Source of the DNA: JAZKIX01 sp040384645
GTDB lineage: Bacteria; Pseudomonadota; Gammaproteobacteria; Burkholderiales; Burkholderiaceae_D
Assembly: GCA_040384645.1 (NCBI GenBank)
Contig: JAZKIX010000017.1
Location: 1 to 21,155, forward strand
DNA length: 21,155 nucleotides
Direction: 5' to 3'
In this document: positions 8,132 through 16,034 of the stretch, one piece after another
Numbering within the stretch: the stretch's first letter is position 1
How the letters are laid out: the number at the start of each line of letters is the position of its first letter
Position numbers and translations under genes: made by a program
Notes under the pieces: generated by a model
What the model saw: the letters and a program-made list of their open reading frames with translations, nothing else
Databases searched by the model: none
What the model was told of the DNA's origin: nothing

Positions 8132-8950
8132 ATGAACCATGATTTTCTGATTCGCCAGACCAACCGTATTGCGGTCTATGCCACTGCCGCACTGATTTAC
8201 TGGGCCTTTGTATTTCTTTTGATTACAGTGTTTGACTTGAAGATTTTTCGTGAACGCATGACCGAAACTTTCGTGTTCAGTCTGCTCGGCATTTTCGCTG
8301 TTTTAGGCGGCGCCATCGTCCTCAATGTCATGTCGAATTTATCCAAAATATCTGCTGCCGTTTCCGGCAAAAATCTCCTTTCGGATACAACAGACACCAA
8401 GCCCACCGTCAGCCCATCGTGGAGATGGCAGACCATCGCGGCCGCGTTGTCGTTCCCCTTGATTGCTGCGGCGCTATTTGCCGGTGATCTGCTGTCGGCT
8501 GAGAGGAAAAAAGATTTACTGGTCAGTTCAGCGCGCAAACTGGTGGCCGAAAACCAGAATGGGCTTGCCGCCTTGGCTGACTACCAGTTTGGTAACGAGT
8601 ATGTGGTGAAAGCCTATAACACCATGGATGTGATCAAGAAAATCGACAATCGCCTGCCGGAAGTAATGATTATTTTCCCTGATGAAATCGCGGGAAAAAA
8701 GGTATTCATGGCGTTTGGCGCAAATCGTTACATTGACGAAAATAAGCCGTTGGATAAATCTGCATTTATCTACTCTGCGTCGCAAGATGAGCGAGAGTAT
8801 TTAGCCGGTATCTTCGCCAGCAAAGAAGTAACGACCAAATTTCACGCAGAAAAAGGCAATTACCAACTCTATTTTCCTACCCTGGTGTCAGGGAAAAAAA
8901 TTGTTCTCTATTTTTCTGACCGCCAGCGCTATGGAAAATTCGGTTCGTGA
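8132..8950 (+). CDS. Hypothetical inner-membrane protein with periplasmic C-terminal domain
   Basis: I do not recognise this 272-residue protein. Three hydrophobic helices are visible: VYATAALIYWAFVFLLITVF (about 15-34), FVFSLLGIFAVLGGAIVLNV (about 48-67) and IAAALSFPLIAAALFAGDLL (about 105-124). A soluble mixed alpha/beta region (about 130-272) follows and is likely periplasmic if the N-terminus is cytoplasmic. The ATG at 8132 is chosen because the upstream part of the frame (from 8045) is proline-rich and lacks coding character. The ribosome site is poor. The frame stops 28 bases before an N-run, so a larger protein cut by mis-assembly or a frameshift cannot be excluded. Confidence 0.65.
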   Translation: MNHDFLIRQTNRIAVYATAALIYWAFVFLLITVFDLKIFRERMTETFVFSLLGIFAVLGGAIVLNVMSNLSKISAAVSGKNLLSDTTDTKPTVSPSWRWQTIAAALSFPLIAAALFAGDLLSAERKKDLLVSSARKLVAENQNGLAALADYQFGNEYVVKAYNTMDVIKKIDNRLPEVMIIFPDEIAGKKVFMAFGANRYIDENKPLDKSAFIYSASQDEREYLAGIFASKEVTTKFHAEKGNYQLYFPTLVSGKKIVLYFSDRQRYGKFGS

Positions 8951-8978
8951 TCTTTCGCGTCCGGTTTTGCGTGATTCG

Positions 8979-8988
8979 NNNNNNNNNN
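8979..8988. other. Assembly gap (10 N)
   Basis: Contig join between the membrane-protein gene and the 3-hydroxybutyrate dehydrogenase gene. True distance and gene order across it are not established by this sequence. Confidence 0.99.
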
Positions 8989-9105
8989 CAAACCACCGTC
9001 GCCTAAAAGCCGAAGAAGAACAAACCATGCTGCAATTTAACCCAACTACGAGCTCTGCAACACGACGCTTGCCAGTGGCGCCGCTCAAACTAAAGGAAAA
9101 AAATC

Positions 9106-9878
9106 ATGCTGCTCAAAGATAAAGTTGCTGTCATTACCGGTGGCGCCAGCGGCATCGGCAAAGAAATTGCCTTGGAGTATGCCCGCGCCGGCGCCAAAAT
9201 CGTCATCGCCGATCTGGCGCTTGACGCTGCCACCGCTGCGGCCAATGAAATCGTGCAAGCCGGCGGCATCGCCATGGCAGTCGCGATGAATGTCGCTGAC
9301 GAGGCGCAAGTGGACCAAGGCATCGCCGACGCCGTGGCCGCTTACGGCAGCGTTGATGTGTTGATCAGCAATGCCGGCATCCAGATCATTAGCCCCATTG
9401 TCGACCTCAGTCTNNNNNNNNNNNNNNGATCCACCTCGACGGCGCTTTCCTCACCACCCGCGCCTGCATGCGCGCCATGATCGCCTCCGGCAAGGGCGGT
9501 TCGATCATTTACATGGGATCGGTCCATTCGCACCTGGCCTCGCCCTTAAAAGCGCCTTACGTCGCGGCCAAGCATGGCTTGCTCGGTCTGGCCAAAGTGG
9601 TCGCCAAAGAGGGCGCTAAAGACAATATCCGCGCCAACGTGATTTGCCCCGGATTCGTGCGCACACCGCTGGTCGATAAACAAATCCCGGAACAAGCAAA
9701 AACGCTCGGCATTAGCGAAGCCGATGTCATCAAGAACGTGATGTTGAAAGATACTGTGGACGGCGAATTTACGACCGTGCAAGACGTGGCGCAAACTGCA
9801 ATTTTCCTCGCCAGCTTCGGTTCCAATGCACTGACCGGGCAATCGATCACGGTCAGCCACGGCTGGCATATGCAATAA
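9106..9878 (+). CDS. bdhA: 3-hydroxybutyrate dehydrogenase (SDR family), with internal gap
   Basis: NAD-dependent oxidation of (R)-3-hydroxybutyrate to acetoacetate, in polyhydroxybutyrate/ketone-body use. The classical SDR layout is present: TGGASGIGKE cofactor loop (residues 11-20), NAGIQ, and the catalytic Ser-Tyr-Lys in GSVHSH and YVAAK. With the gap corrected these are about S142, Y155 and K159. The C-terminus SHGWHMQ is diagnostic of this enzyme. AAAGGAAA precedes the ATG. The 14-N run at 9414-9427 replaces the segment between VDLSL and IHLDGAF. As written, the second half is out of frame, but adding 10 bases restores it and gives exactly 260 residues, the family length. The gene is therefore very likely intact in the organism. 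Confidence 0.92.
9414..9427. other. Assembly gap (14 N) inside the dehydrogenase gene
   Basis: In homologues about eight residues (DWKK-type segment) separate the flanking sequences. That predicts 24 missing bases in place of the 14 shown. Confidence 0.95.
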
Positions 9879-9951
9879 AAACGCATGCAATAAACTTAAA
9901 TCAACCGTCTCAATCGGTCAAAGAAGCGCCTCATGCTAGTACTCGGGCGCT

Positions 9952-9982
9952 GCTGCGAGCACTGCAGCAAAGCGCTCGCAGC
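9952..9982. terminator. Hairpin after the dehydrogenase gene
   Basis: Arms GCTGCGAGC (9952-9960) and GCTCGCAGC (9974-9982) pair perfectly around 13 bases. It lies about 75 bases after the dehydrogenase stop, in a 200-base intergenic stretch. No T-run follows, so intrinsic terminator function is uncertain. Confidence 0.35.
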
Positions 9983-10079
9983 CGACTCTTAAGATGCACG
10001 TATCGGTTCCTACGAATCTCGGCCGCAATCAAGGCGATACCGCCTGAGCGGCGCTAACGCCACCGCCAGAAGGCTATTC

Positions 10080-10529
10080 ATGCCAGACATCATCGGAATC
10101 GACCACATCTACATTACCGTGTCCGAGTTGGCACGCTCCGAACAATTCTATGACCGCGTCATGCCGCTGCTTGGTTTTCGCAAAAACACGTTTGTAATTG
10201 GCGGCGATCCGCATATCCAATACTTCAACCGCCATTTTGGCTACGTCTTGCGCCCTGCGAAATCTGCTGCACCACACGATGCGACTTCACCCGGTTTGCA
10301 TCATCTTTGCCTGCGGGTCGCATCGATAGACGATGTCAAGACTGTCGCGACGCAATTGCAAGTCGCTGGCATTGCCGCCAGCGACGCCCATCTTCATTCA
10401 GTTTATGCACCGGATTATTGGGCAACCTATTTTGCCGACCCGGACGGTATCCGGCTGGAAGTTACCAACTACCGGCAAGAGCGCCAGCAGCGCCACGATG
10501 CGTGGGAGCAGTTACCTGATCAAATTTAA
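10080..10529 (+). CDS. VOC-superfamily (glyoxalase/bleomycin-resistance-like) protein
   Basis: A 149-residue vicinal-oxygen-chelate protein with two beta-alpha-beta-beta-beta modules. Candidate metal ligands sit where the family has them: H9 in IDHIYITV, H75 in LHHLCLRV and E127 in IRLEVTNY. YFADPDGIRLEV is the classic C-terminal VOC signature. AGAAGG seven bases before the ATG is a good ribosome site. The substrate is unknown; the family includes glyoxalase I, dioxygenases, isomerases and antibiotic-binding proteins. It is followed after 54 bases by the RidA-like gene in the same direction, so the two may be co-transcribed. Confidence 0.88.
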   Translation: MPDIIGIDHIYITVSELARSEQFYDRVMPLLGFRKNTFVIGGDPHIQYFNRHFGYVLRPAKSAAPHDATSPGLHHLCLRVASIDDVKTVATQLQVAGIAASDAHLHSVYAPDYWATYFADPDGIRLEVTNYRQERQQRHDAWEQLPDQI

Positions 10530-10583
10530 ATATCATCTGAAGGCTTCAATACCGCGGTTCTTCCACTGTACTTAAAGGGACAC

Positions 10584-10970
10584 ATGACAAGAGAAAACTA
10601 TGCCTCCGGCGCACCGTGGGAAGCGGTCGTTGGCTATTCACGCGCGGTCAAGGTCGGCCCGCACATCCATGTGTCAGGCACCACCGCTACCGATGGCCAA
10701 GGCGGCATCGTCGGCATCGGCGATCCCTACGCCCAAGCGATCCAGTGCCTGCGCAATATCGAGACAGCGCTAGCCAAAGCCGGCGCATCCATGCGCGATG
10801 TGGTGCGAACCCGGATCTACGTGACCGATATTTCAGAATGGGAAAAAGTCGGCAAAGCGCATGGCGAATTTTTTAAAGACATTATGCCGGCCACCAGCAT
10901 GGTCGAAGTCCGTAAGCTGATTTCACCGGAAATTTTGGTTGAGATTGAAGCAGATGCGTTTGTGGGGTAA
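10584..10970 (+). CDS. RidA-family (YjgF/UK114) protein lacking the catalytic arginine
   Basis: A 128-residue chorismate-mutase-like trimer-forming protein. Family landmarks are HVSGTTATD, QCLRNIETALAKAGAS, VVRTRIYVTD and the C-terminal VEIEADAF. Canonical RidA deaminates reactive 2-aminoacrylate-type enamines using an arginine in the P-A-R-S motif. Here the motif is PATSMVEV with threonine at residue 104, as in subfamilies outside the Rid1-3 group, so imine deaminase activity is doubtful. GGGA lies upstream of the ATG. With the VOC neighbour it may belong to a small catabolic or detoxification unit, which is inference. Confidence 0.9.
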   Translation: MTRENYASGAPWEAVVGYSRAVKVGPHIHVSGTTATDGQGGIVGIGDPYAQAIQCLRNIETALAKAGASMRDVVRTRIYVTDISEWEKVGKAHGEFFKDIMPATSMVEVRKLISPEILVEIEADAFVG

Positions 10971-11412
10971 GTACGATCGACGCAGGCGAAGTCTGTTTTT
11001 GAACGGATTTCTCACCGACGAATAGTATGGTGCGGTGGCAATTGAAGATAACCCACCAGTGGCAATTTAAGCCTTGATTTAAGACGATATTGCAGTTTTT
11101 GGGCGGGCTTTCTGACCGCATGGGAGGCATTAATCCTTCACCAATGAATGGCCGGGTAAAAACTTTCAGTTACAGGCTTTCAATATATTGTCAAAATATA
11201 GTTAGTGTTGAAATGCCCCTCACGGACGCACCAATGCTCTCCGTAAAGAAGAAAACCGCTTTCCTCAAGCAACAATTGGACGGGAGCTTGGTCAACTTCC
11301 CGCCGTCGTACTTAAAATAATTGAGCGTTTGTAGTAGGCAACAGCTTTGCTTAATCAAAACACAGTCGATCGAATTTGATGTACGTCACCCCAAAAAGAA
11401 AGAAATCATTGA
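10971..11412. other. Intergenic stretch with repeat remnant, no gene supported
   Basis: Apart from the GTGGC repeat pair at 11035-11082, I see no supported gene. A 76-codon plus frame (11090-11320) has no family resemblance. AT-rich sequence around 11170-11210 could hold a promoter for the RCC1-repeat gene, but no clear -35/-10 pair can be assigned. Confidence 0.35.
11035..11082 (+). repeat. Two 24-bp-spaced GTGGC repeats, possible IS21-type end
   Basis: Two units start at 11035 and 11059. Both begin GTGGCAATT followed by (G/T)AAG and are spaced exactly 24 bases apart. The same motif and the same period occur in opposite orientation at 14166-14261, on the other side of the RCC1-repeat gene. 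Tandem transposase-binding repeats of this kind are known at ends of IS21-family elements; the link here is inference since no istA or istB is present. Confidence 0.45.
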
Positions 11413-14163
11413 ATGAAAAATAGTTCGAGCCGAGTGCTCACCGCATTATCGGGCATCGCATTGTTGGCAGCTTGTTGTGGCGCCGCCAATGCAGCAACGC
11501 CAAAACTGGCAGCTGGGTACGATTATTCAGTGGGATTAAGTGCCGATGGCAAAACCTATGGTTGGGGCAGCGATGCCCATGGCGAACTGGCTATCGGACG
11601 TGTAGTTGAGGCATCTGTTCCTCAAACCGTCCCTGATCTGAATCTAGGACAAGGCGCAGGAAAGCACAGTCTAGCCTCGGGATCCGAATTCAATGTTGCG
11701 CTGAAGTTGGACGGCAGCGTGTGGACTTGGGGATCGAATTACGCAGGCCAGCTCGGTGACGGCACTATCAGCGATCACTCTGTACCGGCCAAGGTACCTG
11801 GGCTAACCAATGTAGTAGCGGTCGCGGCCGGAACCTGGCATACGCTTGCCGTTAAGTCGGACGGTAGTGTTTGGACCTGGGGGCGCAACGATTCTGGCCA
11901 ACTTGGAGATGCAACAAATGTCCCTAAGAATTCGCCTGTGATTGTCTCTGGCGTTACCGATGCCGCTGCAATATCGGCGGGAATTTTGCATTCAATTGCG
12001 CTCACATCAGACGGCAATGTATGGACTTGGGGATCGAATGAGCTCGGTGAGCTCGGTGACGGCACGATGAATGATCGTTCGTTTCCGGGAAAAGTCGCCG
12101 GACTCAGTGGCGTGGTCGCCGTGGCAGCCCACTCCCGTCATAATCTTGCCCTTAAATCCGATGGAAGCGTGTGGGCATGGGGTTCAAATTATTCGGGCCA
12201 ACTTGGTGATGGCACTACGGAGAATCGCTCTGTTCCCGTGCAGGTAGTTGGACTCAAAGACGTGATTGCGTTAGCGGCCGGCGATTCGCACAGCCTTGCT
12301 CTCAAGTCTGATGGCAGTCTCTGGACTTGGGGATTTAACGGCTATGGACAATTGGGTGACGGTGGCACGAACGATCAGTACACGCCTATTCTCATTGGCT
12401 ATAGTTTTCGTGAGGTGGCCGCCGGAGCTACTCACTCGCTGGCGCTTAAGGCAGATGGTACTGCTTGGTCATGGGGCTGGAACTATCATAGCCAGCTTGG
12501 CGATGGAATCCCGTCATATCAACGCAACAGCCCGGCGCAAATAATTGGCGTTACTAACTTTGTCGCATTGGCCGGTGGTGGTTTTAATTCATTGGCTGCA
12601 AAATCTGACGGCAGCGTGTTGACGTGGGGCGACAATGCCTATGGTCAACTCGGCGACGGCAAATTGGCAAAAAATTCATTACCAGTACTCAGTACCGCGC
12701 TCAACGGAATTACCGCAATATCTGCAGGCAATATGCCCGATGCGGCACCGTTTCAGACCCATGCTTTGGCACTCAATGCCGACGGCGGCGTCCTGGCATG
12801 GGGGAATAATCTTTTTGGCGCTCTCGGTGACGGTACCACCACAAATTCCTCCACCCCGATCAATGTACATGGTTTGACAGGAGCGATGGCAGTTGCATCC
12901 GGATGGGATCACAGTCTTGCCATGAAAGCCGATGGCACTCTCTGGTCTTGGGGCTCCAACGGCAATGGAGCTCTCGGCGACGGGACGACAACTAACCATT
13001 TATTGCCGGCGCAGATTGCCGGCCTCACAAGTGTGGCGGCGGTAGCTGCCGGCTGGCAGTATTCGGTCGCGCTCAAGTCGGACGGTAGTGTTTGGGCATG
13101 GGGGTTTCCAGGTGGAGCGTTACAAAATGGCATTGTGCCGACAAAGGTTAGCGGGATCAGCAATGTGATTGCTGTCGCTGCGGGTGCCTGGCAGCATATT
13201 CTTGCGCTGAAATCCGATGGCACTGTCTGGAGCTGGGGACTCAATATGAATGGCCAGCTCGGTGACGGTACAACCAATAGCAGAGTGATTCCGATGCAGG
13301 TAGCTGGCCTTGCCAACATTGTCGCCGTGGCGGCTGGCGAACGTCACTCCCTGGCAGTCGGTGCAGACGGTAGCGTATGGTCGTGGGGATCCAACTATAC
13401 CGGTCAACTTGGCGACGGTACGTCTATAGATCGTTTGCTTCCGGTAAAGTTGGCTGGATTGAACAACGTCGTTGCGATTGCGGCGGGAAATGCGCATAGT
13501 CTTGCCCTGCTTGCTAACGGGCAGGTCATGGCTTGGGGTAGTAACCGCGCAGGACAGCTTGGGGATGGCACATTCGAAACACGCATGACACCGGTGCAGG
13601 TGATCAATCGAAACGGCGATGGCTTGCTCAATTTAAATACTATTGGATTGAACGTTATTGAATCGCCCCGTAGCATTGCAACGCCTATTACAACCATCGA
13701 GTTTTACAACACCACACTTGATCATTATTTCATCACGTCGGATGAAGATGAGGCCAAATCCATCGACGGCGGTAGCGCGGGTGCCGGCTGGGTACGTACC
13801 GGTAATAACTTCAAGGCTGGCGGAAAGAAGTCTGTTTGCCGTTTTTATGGTAGCCAGTCACCTGGTCCTAACTCGCATTTTTATACGGTCGATGTCACTG
13901 AGTGCAGTGCGCTCAAGAAATTAGCGTTGGCCACGCCAACCACGCAGAAGCGCTGGAATTTTGAGCACATCAATTTTCTCTCGACACCTGCTATCTCAGG
14001 TGCTTGTTTGCCTGGAACACTGCCGGTGTATCGCGCCTATAACAATGGGTTTGCGCGCGGTGTTGACAGCAACCATCGGCTTACCGTTAGCCGCGCAGCC
14101 ATACAAGAGGTTGTGGCACGCGGCTGGATTGATGAAGGCGTGATGATGTGCGCGCCCGAATGA
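11413..14163 (+). CDS. Exported RCC1-repeat (beta-propeller) protein with C-terminal DUF5648-like domain
   Basis: The 916-residue product starts with an export signal. A lipobox-like LAAC places cysteine at residue 21, and ANA|A offers an alternative signal peptidase I site. From about residue 30 to 750 I count 14 RCC1-type repeats of about 50 residues, with consensus HSLALKSDGSVWTWGSN followed by GQLGDGT. Since RCC1 folds have seven blades, 14 repeats suggest two tandem propellers. Residues about 757-916 carry EFYNTTLDHYFITSD and SHFYTVD, typical of the DUF5648 domain found on exported bacterial proteins. Repeat 11 is shortened and repeat 9 has an insertion. Its base composition is more AT-rich than the efflux operon. 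The partner or ligand is unknown; a cell-surface binding role is inference. Confidence 0.9.
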   Translation: MKNSSSRVLTALSGIALLAACCGAANAATPKLAAGYDYSVGLSADGKTYGWGSDAHGELAIGRVVEASVPQTVPDLNLGQGAGKHSLASGSEFNVALKLDGSVWTWGSNYAGQLGDGTISDHSVPAKVPGLTNVVAVAAGTWHTLAVKSDGSVWTWGRNDSGQLGDATNVPKNSPVIVSGVTDAAAISAGILHSIALTSDGNVWTWGSNELGELGDGTMNDRSFPGKVAGLSGVVAVAAHSRHNLALKSDGSVWAWGSNYSGQLGDGTTENRSVPVQVVGLKDVIALAAGDSHSLALKSDGSLWTWGFNGYGQLGDGGTNDQYTPILIGYSFREVAAGATHSLALKADGTAWSWGWNYHSQLGDGIPSYQRNSPAQIIGVTNFVALAGGGFNSLAAKSDGSVLTWGDNAYGQLGDGKLAKNSLPVLSTALNGITAISAGNMPDAAPFQTHALALNADGGVLAWGNNLFGALGDGTTTNSSTPINVHGLTGAMAVASGWDHSLAMKADGTLWSWGSNGNGALGDGTTTNHLLPAQIAGLTSVAAVAAGWQYSVALKSDGSVWAWGFPGGALQNGIVPTKVSGISNVIAVAAGAWQHILALKSDGTVWSWGLNMNGQLGDGTTNSRVIPMQVAGLANIVAVAAGERHSLAVGADGSVWSWGSNYTGQLGDGTSIDRLLPVKLAGLNNVVAIAAGNAHSLALLANGQVMAWGSNRAGQLGDGTFETRMTPVQVINRNGDGLLNLNTIGLNVIESPRSIATPITTIEFYNTTLDHYFITSDEDEAKSIDGGSAGAGWVRTGNNFKAGGKKSVCRFYGSQSPGPNSHFYTVDVTECSALKKLALATPTTQKRWNFEHINFLSTPAISGACLPGTLPVYRAYNNGFARGVDSNHRLTVSRAAIQEVVARGWIDEGVMMCAPE

Positions 14164-14165
14164 CT

Positions 14166-14261
14166 GCATATTCGCATTAAAAAAGCCACTCATTCGCGTT
14201 TCAATTAAGCCACGCTTTCGCATAATGAAGAAGCCACCCATTCGCGTTTAGATTAAGCCAC
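14166..14261 (-). repeat. 24-bp tandem repeats (GTGGCTT), possible IS21-type end
   Basis: Three exact-length 24-base units (14190-14213, 14214-14237, 14238-14261), plus a diverged fourth at 14166-14189, each end in AAGCCAC on the plus strand (GTGGCTT on the minus). Units alternate between a CGCGAAT and a GCGAAA core. The array starts two bases after the RCC1-gene stop and points opposite to the repeat pair at 11035. It resembles multiple transposase-binding sites at an insertion-sequence end. Assignment to IS21 is inference. Confidence 0.55.
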
Positions 14262-14439
14262 TTCGTAATTCAAAGGGCAATCGCTTGTCGTAGAGAACAA
14301 TAGATTTGTGTGCGCCAAGGATTGGAACTATGCCACCGTCAGCTAAGGCCGATGGTGGACAAAATTTGAGGTTCGCAATGCTATTGAATTGACATTGGAT
14401 TTTCTTCAAAGTTGGAGCAAAAATTCGCGGGCGACAGAT
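14248..14439 (-). pseudogene. C-terminal ORF remnant, unrecognised
   Basis: A minus-strand open frame of 63 codons with no usable start runs from an upstream stop (14440-14442) to TAA at 14248-14250. The latter part reads GGIVPILGAHKSIVLYDKRL and then PFELRSGLI, which looks like a real protein C-terminus. I cannot name its family. Its end overlaps the 24-bp repeats, as expected if gene and repeats belong to one former mobile element. Nothing recognisable precedes it up to 14590. Confidence 0.35.
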
Positions 14440-14593
14440 TTACCGATACGCGGTGTTCAATTTTTCTTTCGCCGACCGTTGTTCCATGGGTATTTTTACC
14501 CACGGAACTATTGATGTGATTAAGCTATTTTCCTTTTTCGTCTCATTGATTCTCCCGATAATTTGAGTATATGAGAACTGTGTAGTGGTCAAG

Positions 14594-14737
14594 TCATTCC
14601 GGTCTGCCGCCAATGTGCTTGCCGGCGTGGAGCTCATGCACATAACCCGCAAAGGCCAGTTAGGAGTCGGCGGCGCCGCTGTCATGTCGTTCGCTGACCA
14701 GTTTTACTGTCTGGCCGGACAAGTCCGTCCAAACTGA
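14594..14737 (+). pseudogene. IS6-family transposase, C-terminal remnant
   Basis: The frame reads SFRSAANVLAGVELMHITRK, then GQLG, and after a short linker FADQFYCLAGQVRPN before TGA. This is the C-terminal pattern of IS6/IS26-type DDE transposases (LAG-E-M-IRKGQ then FADQFY-LAG). The DDE catalytic core and the N-terminus are absent. The matching terminal inverted repeat lies 41 bases downstream. It is a decayed copy that cannot act by itself. Confidence 0.7.
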
Positions 14738-14778
14738 AGGGCACCTGCTCGCTGGCGCGAAATCTCGGCCTGAATTCT

Positions 14779-14796
14779 CGTAACGCGACAGAACCC
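14779..14796 (-). repeat. IS6-type terminal inverted repeat
   Basis: On the minus strand this reads GGGTTCTGTCGCGTTACG. It differs at two of 18 positions from the left arm of the MITE-like element at 19165. It lies just past the IS6 transposase remnant, at the expected place for the element's right end. Confidence 0.6.
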
Positions 14797-14816
14797 CATG
14801 CCCCTCCTGAACGTTG

Positions 14817-15298
14817 CTAGTACGGTGAGCCGTCCTTATGCGTGAAGATCCACTGACCGTTCTAATTGATCGCCACGAGATCCTCATTCGGATAATGCAC
14901 CACATCGCCCGCGCTACGGTCCCCAACTTCAAGGTAAAAAGCATCGTCAGCGCTCACGTTGATCAACCGGTGGGCATCGCCGCTGCCGGCCTTAAAGCCG
15001 GCGCAAATACCGGCTGACAGCACTGTCTTGCCTTCATCCGTGTGCAGCGTGGCTTGACCCGAAACAATATAAACGAATTCATCCTGCAGCGTATGCGCGT
15101 GGCGCCGCGCGGAGCTAGCGCCGGGCGCCATGCGGGTGAGGTTAACGCCAAAGTTAGTCAGCCCAAACTGCTCGCCCAGTTGGCGCTTTTCGCGACCTTG
15201 TATGCGTGAGGCGAACGGTTCCGGATACACCGCCGCTTGGTGCGCGCTGGTACGTCGACGGCACACACAGCGGTGGGGAATGGCTGGTTCGGCATCAT
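14817..15298 (-). pseudogene. Cupin-domain protein, frameshifted and with in-frame TAG
   Basis: Single-domain cupin. Motif 1 is visible (GASSARRHAHTLQDEFVYIV, with HxH and Glu), as is motif 2 (GFKAGSGDAHRLIN, with His and Asn), so the metal-binding residues are retained. Two lesions are present. The natural N-terminus appears to be MMPNQPFPTAVCAVDVPART from ATG at 15298, in a different frame from the main domain (YPEPFASR onward); adding one base near the end of that segment joins them. Near the C-terminus a TAG at 14862-14864 interrupts a frame that continues NGQWIFTHKDGSPY to TAG at 14817-14819. GTG at 15305 could start the longer single frame, but its first 26 residues do not look native. 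Either a pseudogene or sequencing errors. Confidence 0.7.
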
Positions 15299-15430
15299 AC
15301 CTCACGATATATTAATAACCTGTCCGGTGTAGTCCAACTGGCCGTACGGTGCCAACTGGTTGGTATGCTAACTGACTGACCGGTCGCCGCTGGCTGCCAG
15401 TAACCTAGCTCTGGCCCTCGGTAGTGGGTA

Positions 15431-16024
15431 TTAATATGACCTGAGCAGCGCGCGGGCGGCGGCGGCCTGGATCGCCTTTTCCGCTTCCGCATGGCTCCAG
15501 CCGCATTCCCCGACCAGCAGGTTCCAATATTGGACGGAGCAGGAGGCCCACAGATACTCCGCCGCCTTGCGCGCCGTCCACCCATCCGCCAGAGCGCCGT
15601 CGCGCTGTATCGATTTCGTCAGGGTAGCGAAAAAGGCGCGCAACTCGCTCATCCGGTCTGTCCAGGCCGCCTCGGCGTCGGCATCGGTCGCGCGCATGCG
15701 GATGAGGTCCGTCGCGACCGGATGGATCTTGGGCACGAAGGCGAGCCATGCCGCCAGACAGGCGCGGAGCCGGTCGGCCGGATCCATCAGTTGCAGGCCG
15801 GCATCGAACCCCTCCCAGATCTCGAACCGCTCGTCGGCGCGGCGGACCAGCGCGGTCAACAGGGCGCCGCGCGAGCCGAATTAGTGGTGGATCAACTGCC
15901 GGGTGACGCCGGCGACAGCCGCGATCTCCGTCATCGAGACCACCGACCCGCGTTCCGCCATCAATTCCCAGACGGCATCCAGGATCTCGGATTTCGTCCT
16001 GTCCGATTTTCTATTTTTTGACAT
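15431..16024 (-). pseudogene. TetR-family regulator with in-frame TAA in the DNA-binding helix
   Basis: The full frame would give 197 residues. It starts MSKNRKSDRTKSEILDAVWE, has the helix-turn-helix MTEIAAVAGVTRQLIHH, then TAA at 15881-15883, then FGSRGALLTALVRRADERF and a C-terminal ligand domain with no other lesion. The stop replaces the tyrosine usual in the Y-H-[YF]-F-x-S/G-K/R motif of TetR proteins. The downstream part can also be read from TTG at 15859, but would lack DNA binding. The ATG lies inside a palindrome, and the gene is divergent from the DUF1330 gene 54 bases away, so the natural protein probably repressed both. Nonsense mutation or base-calling error. Confidence 0.8.
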
Positions 16025-16032
16025 GCGTCAAA
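16017..16032. promoter_or_regulatory. Palindromic operator 1 of the tetR-family/DUF1330 pair
   Basis: TTTGACATGCGTCAAA has perfect 6-base arms about a 4-base centre. It overlaps the start codon of the tetR-family gene (16022-16024). Together with the second palindrome it is a typical TetR autoregulatory site. Binding is inferred from symmetry and position. Confidence 0.65.
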
Positions 16033-16034
16033 AT

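Noticed and set aside
11090..11320. 76-codon frame before the RCC1-repeat gene
   Set aside because: No ribosome site or recognised motif and lies in IS-like repeat debris.
11413..14163. RCC1 repeats as a DNA-level tandem or CRISPR-like array
   Set aside because: The periodicity is in the protein (about 50 residues); DNA copies are diverged and in one open frame.
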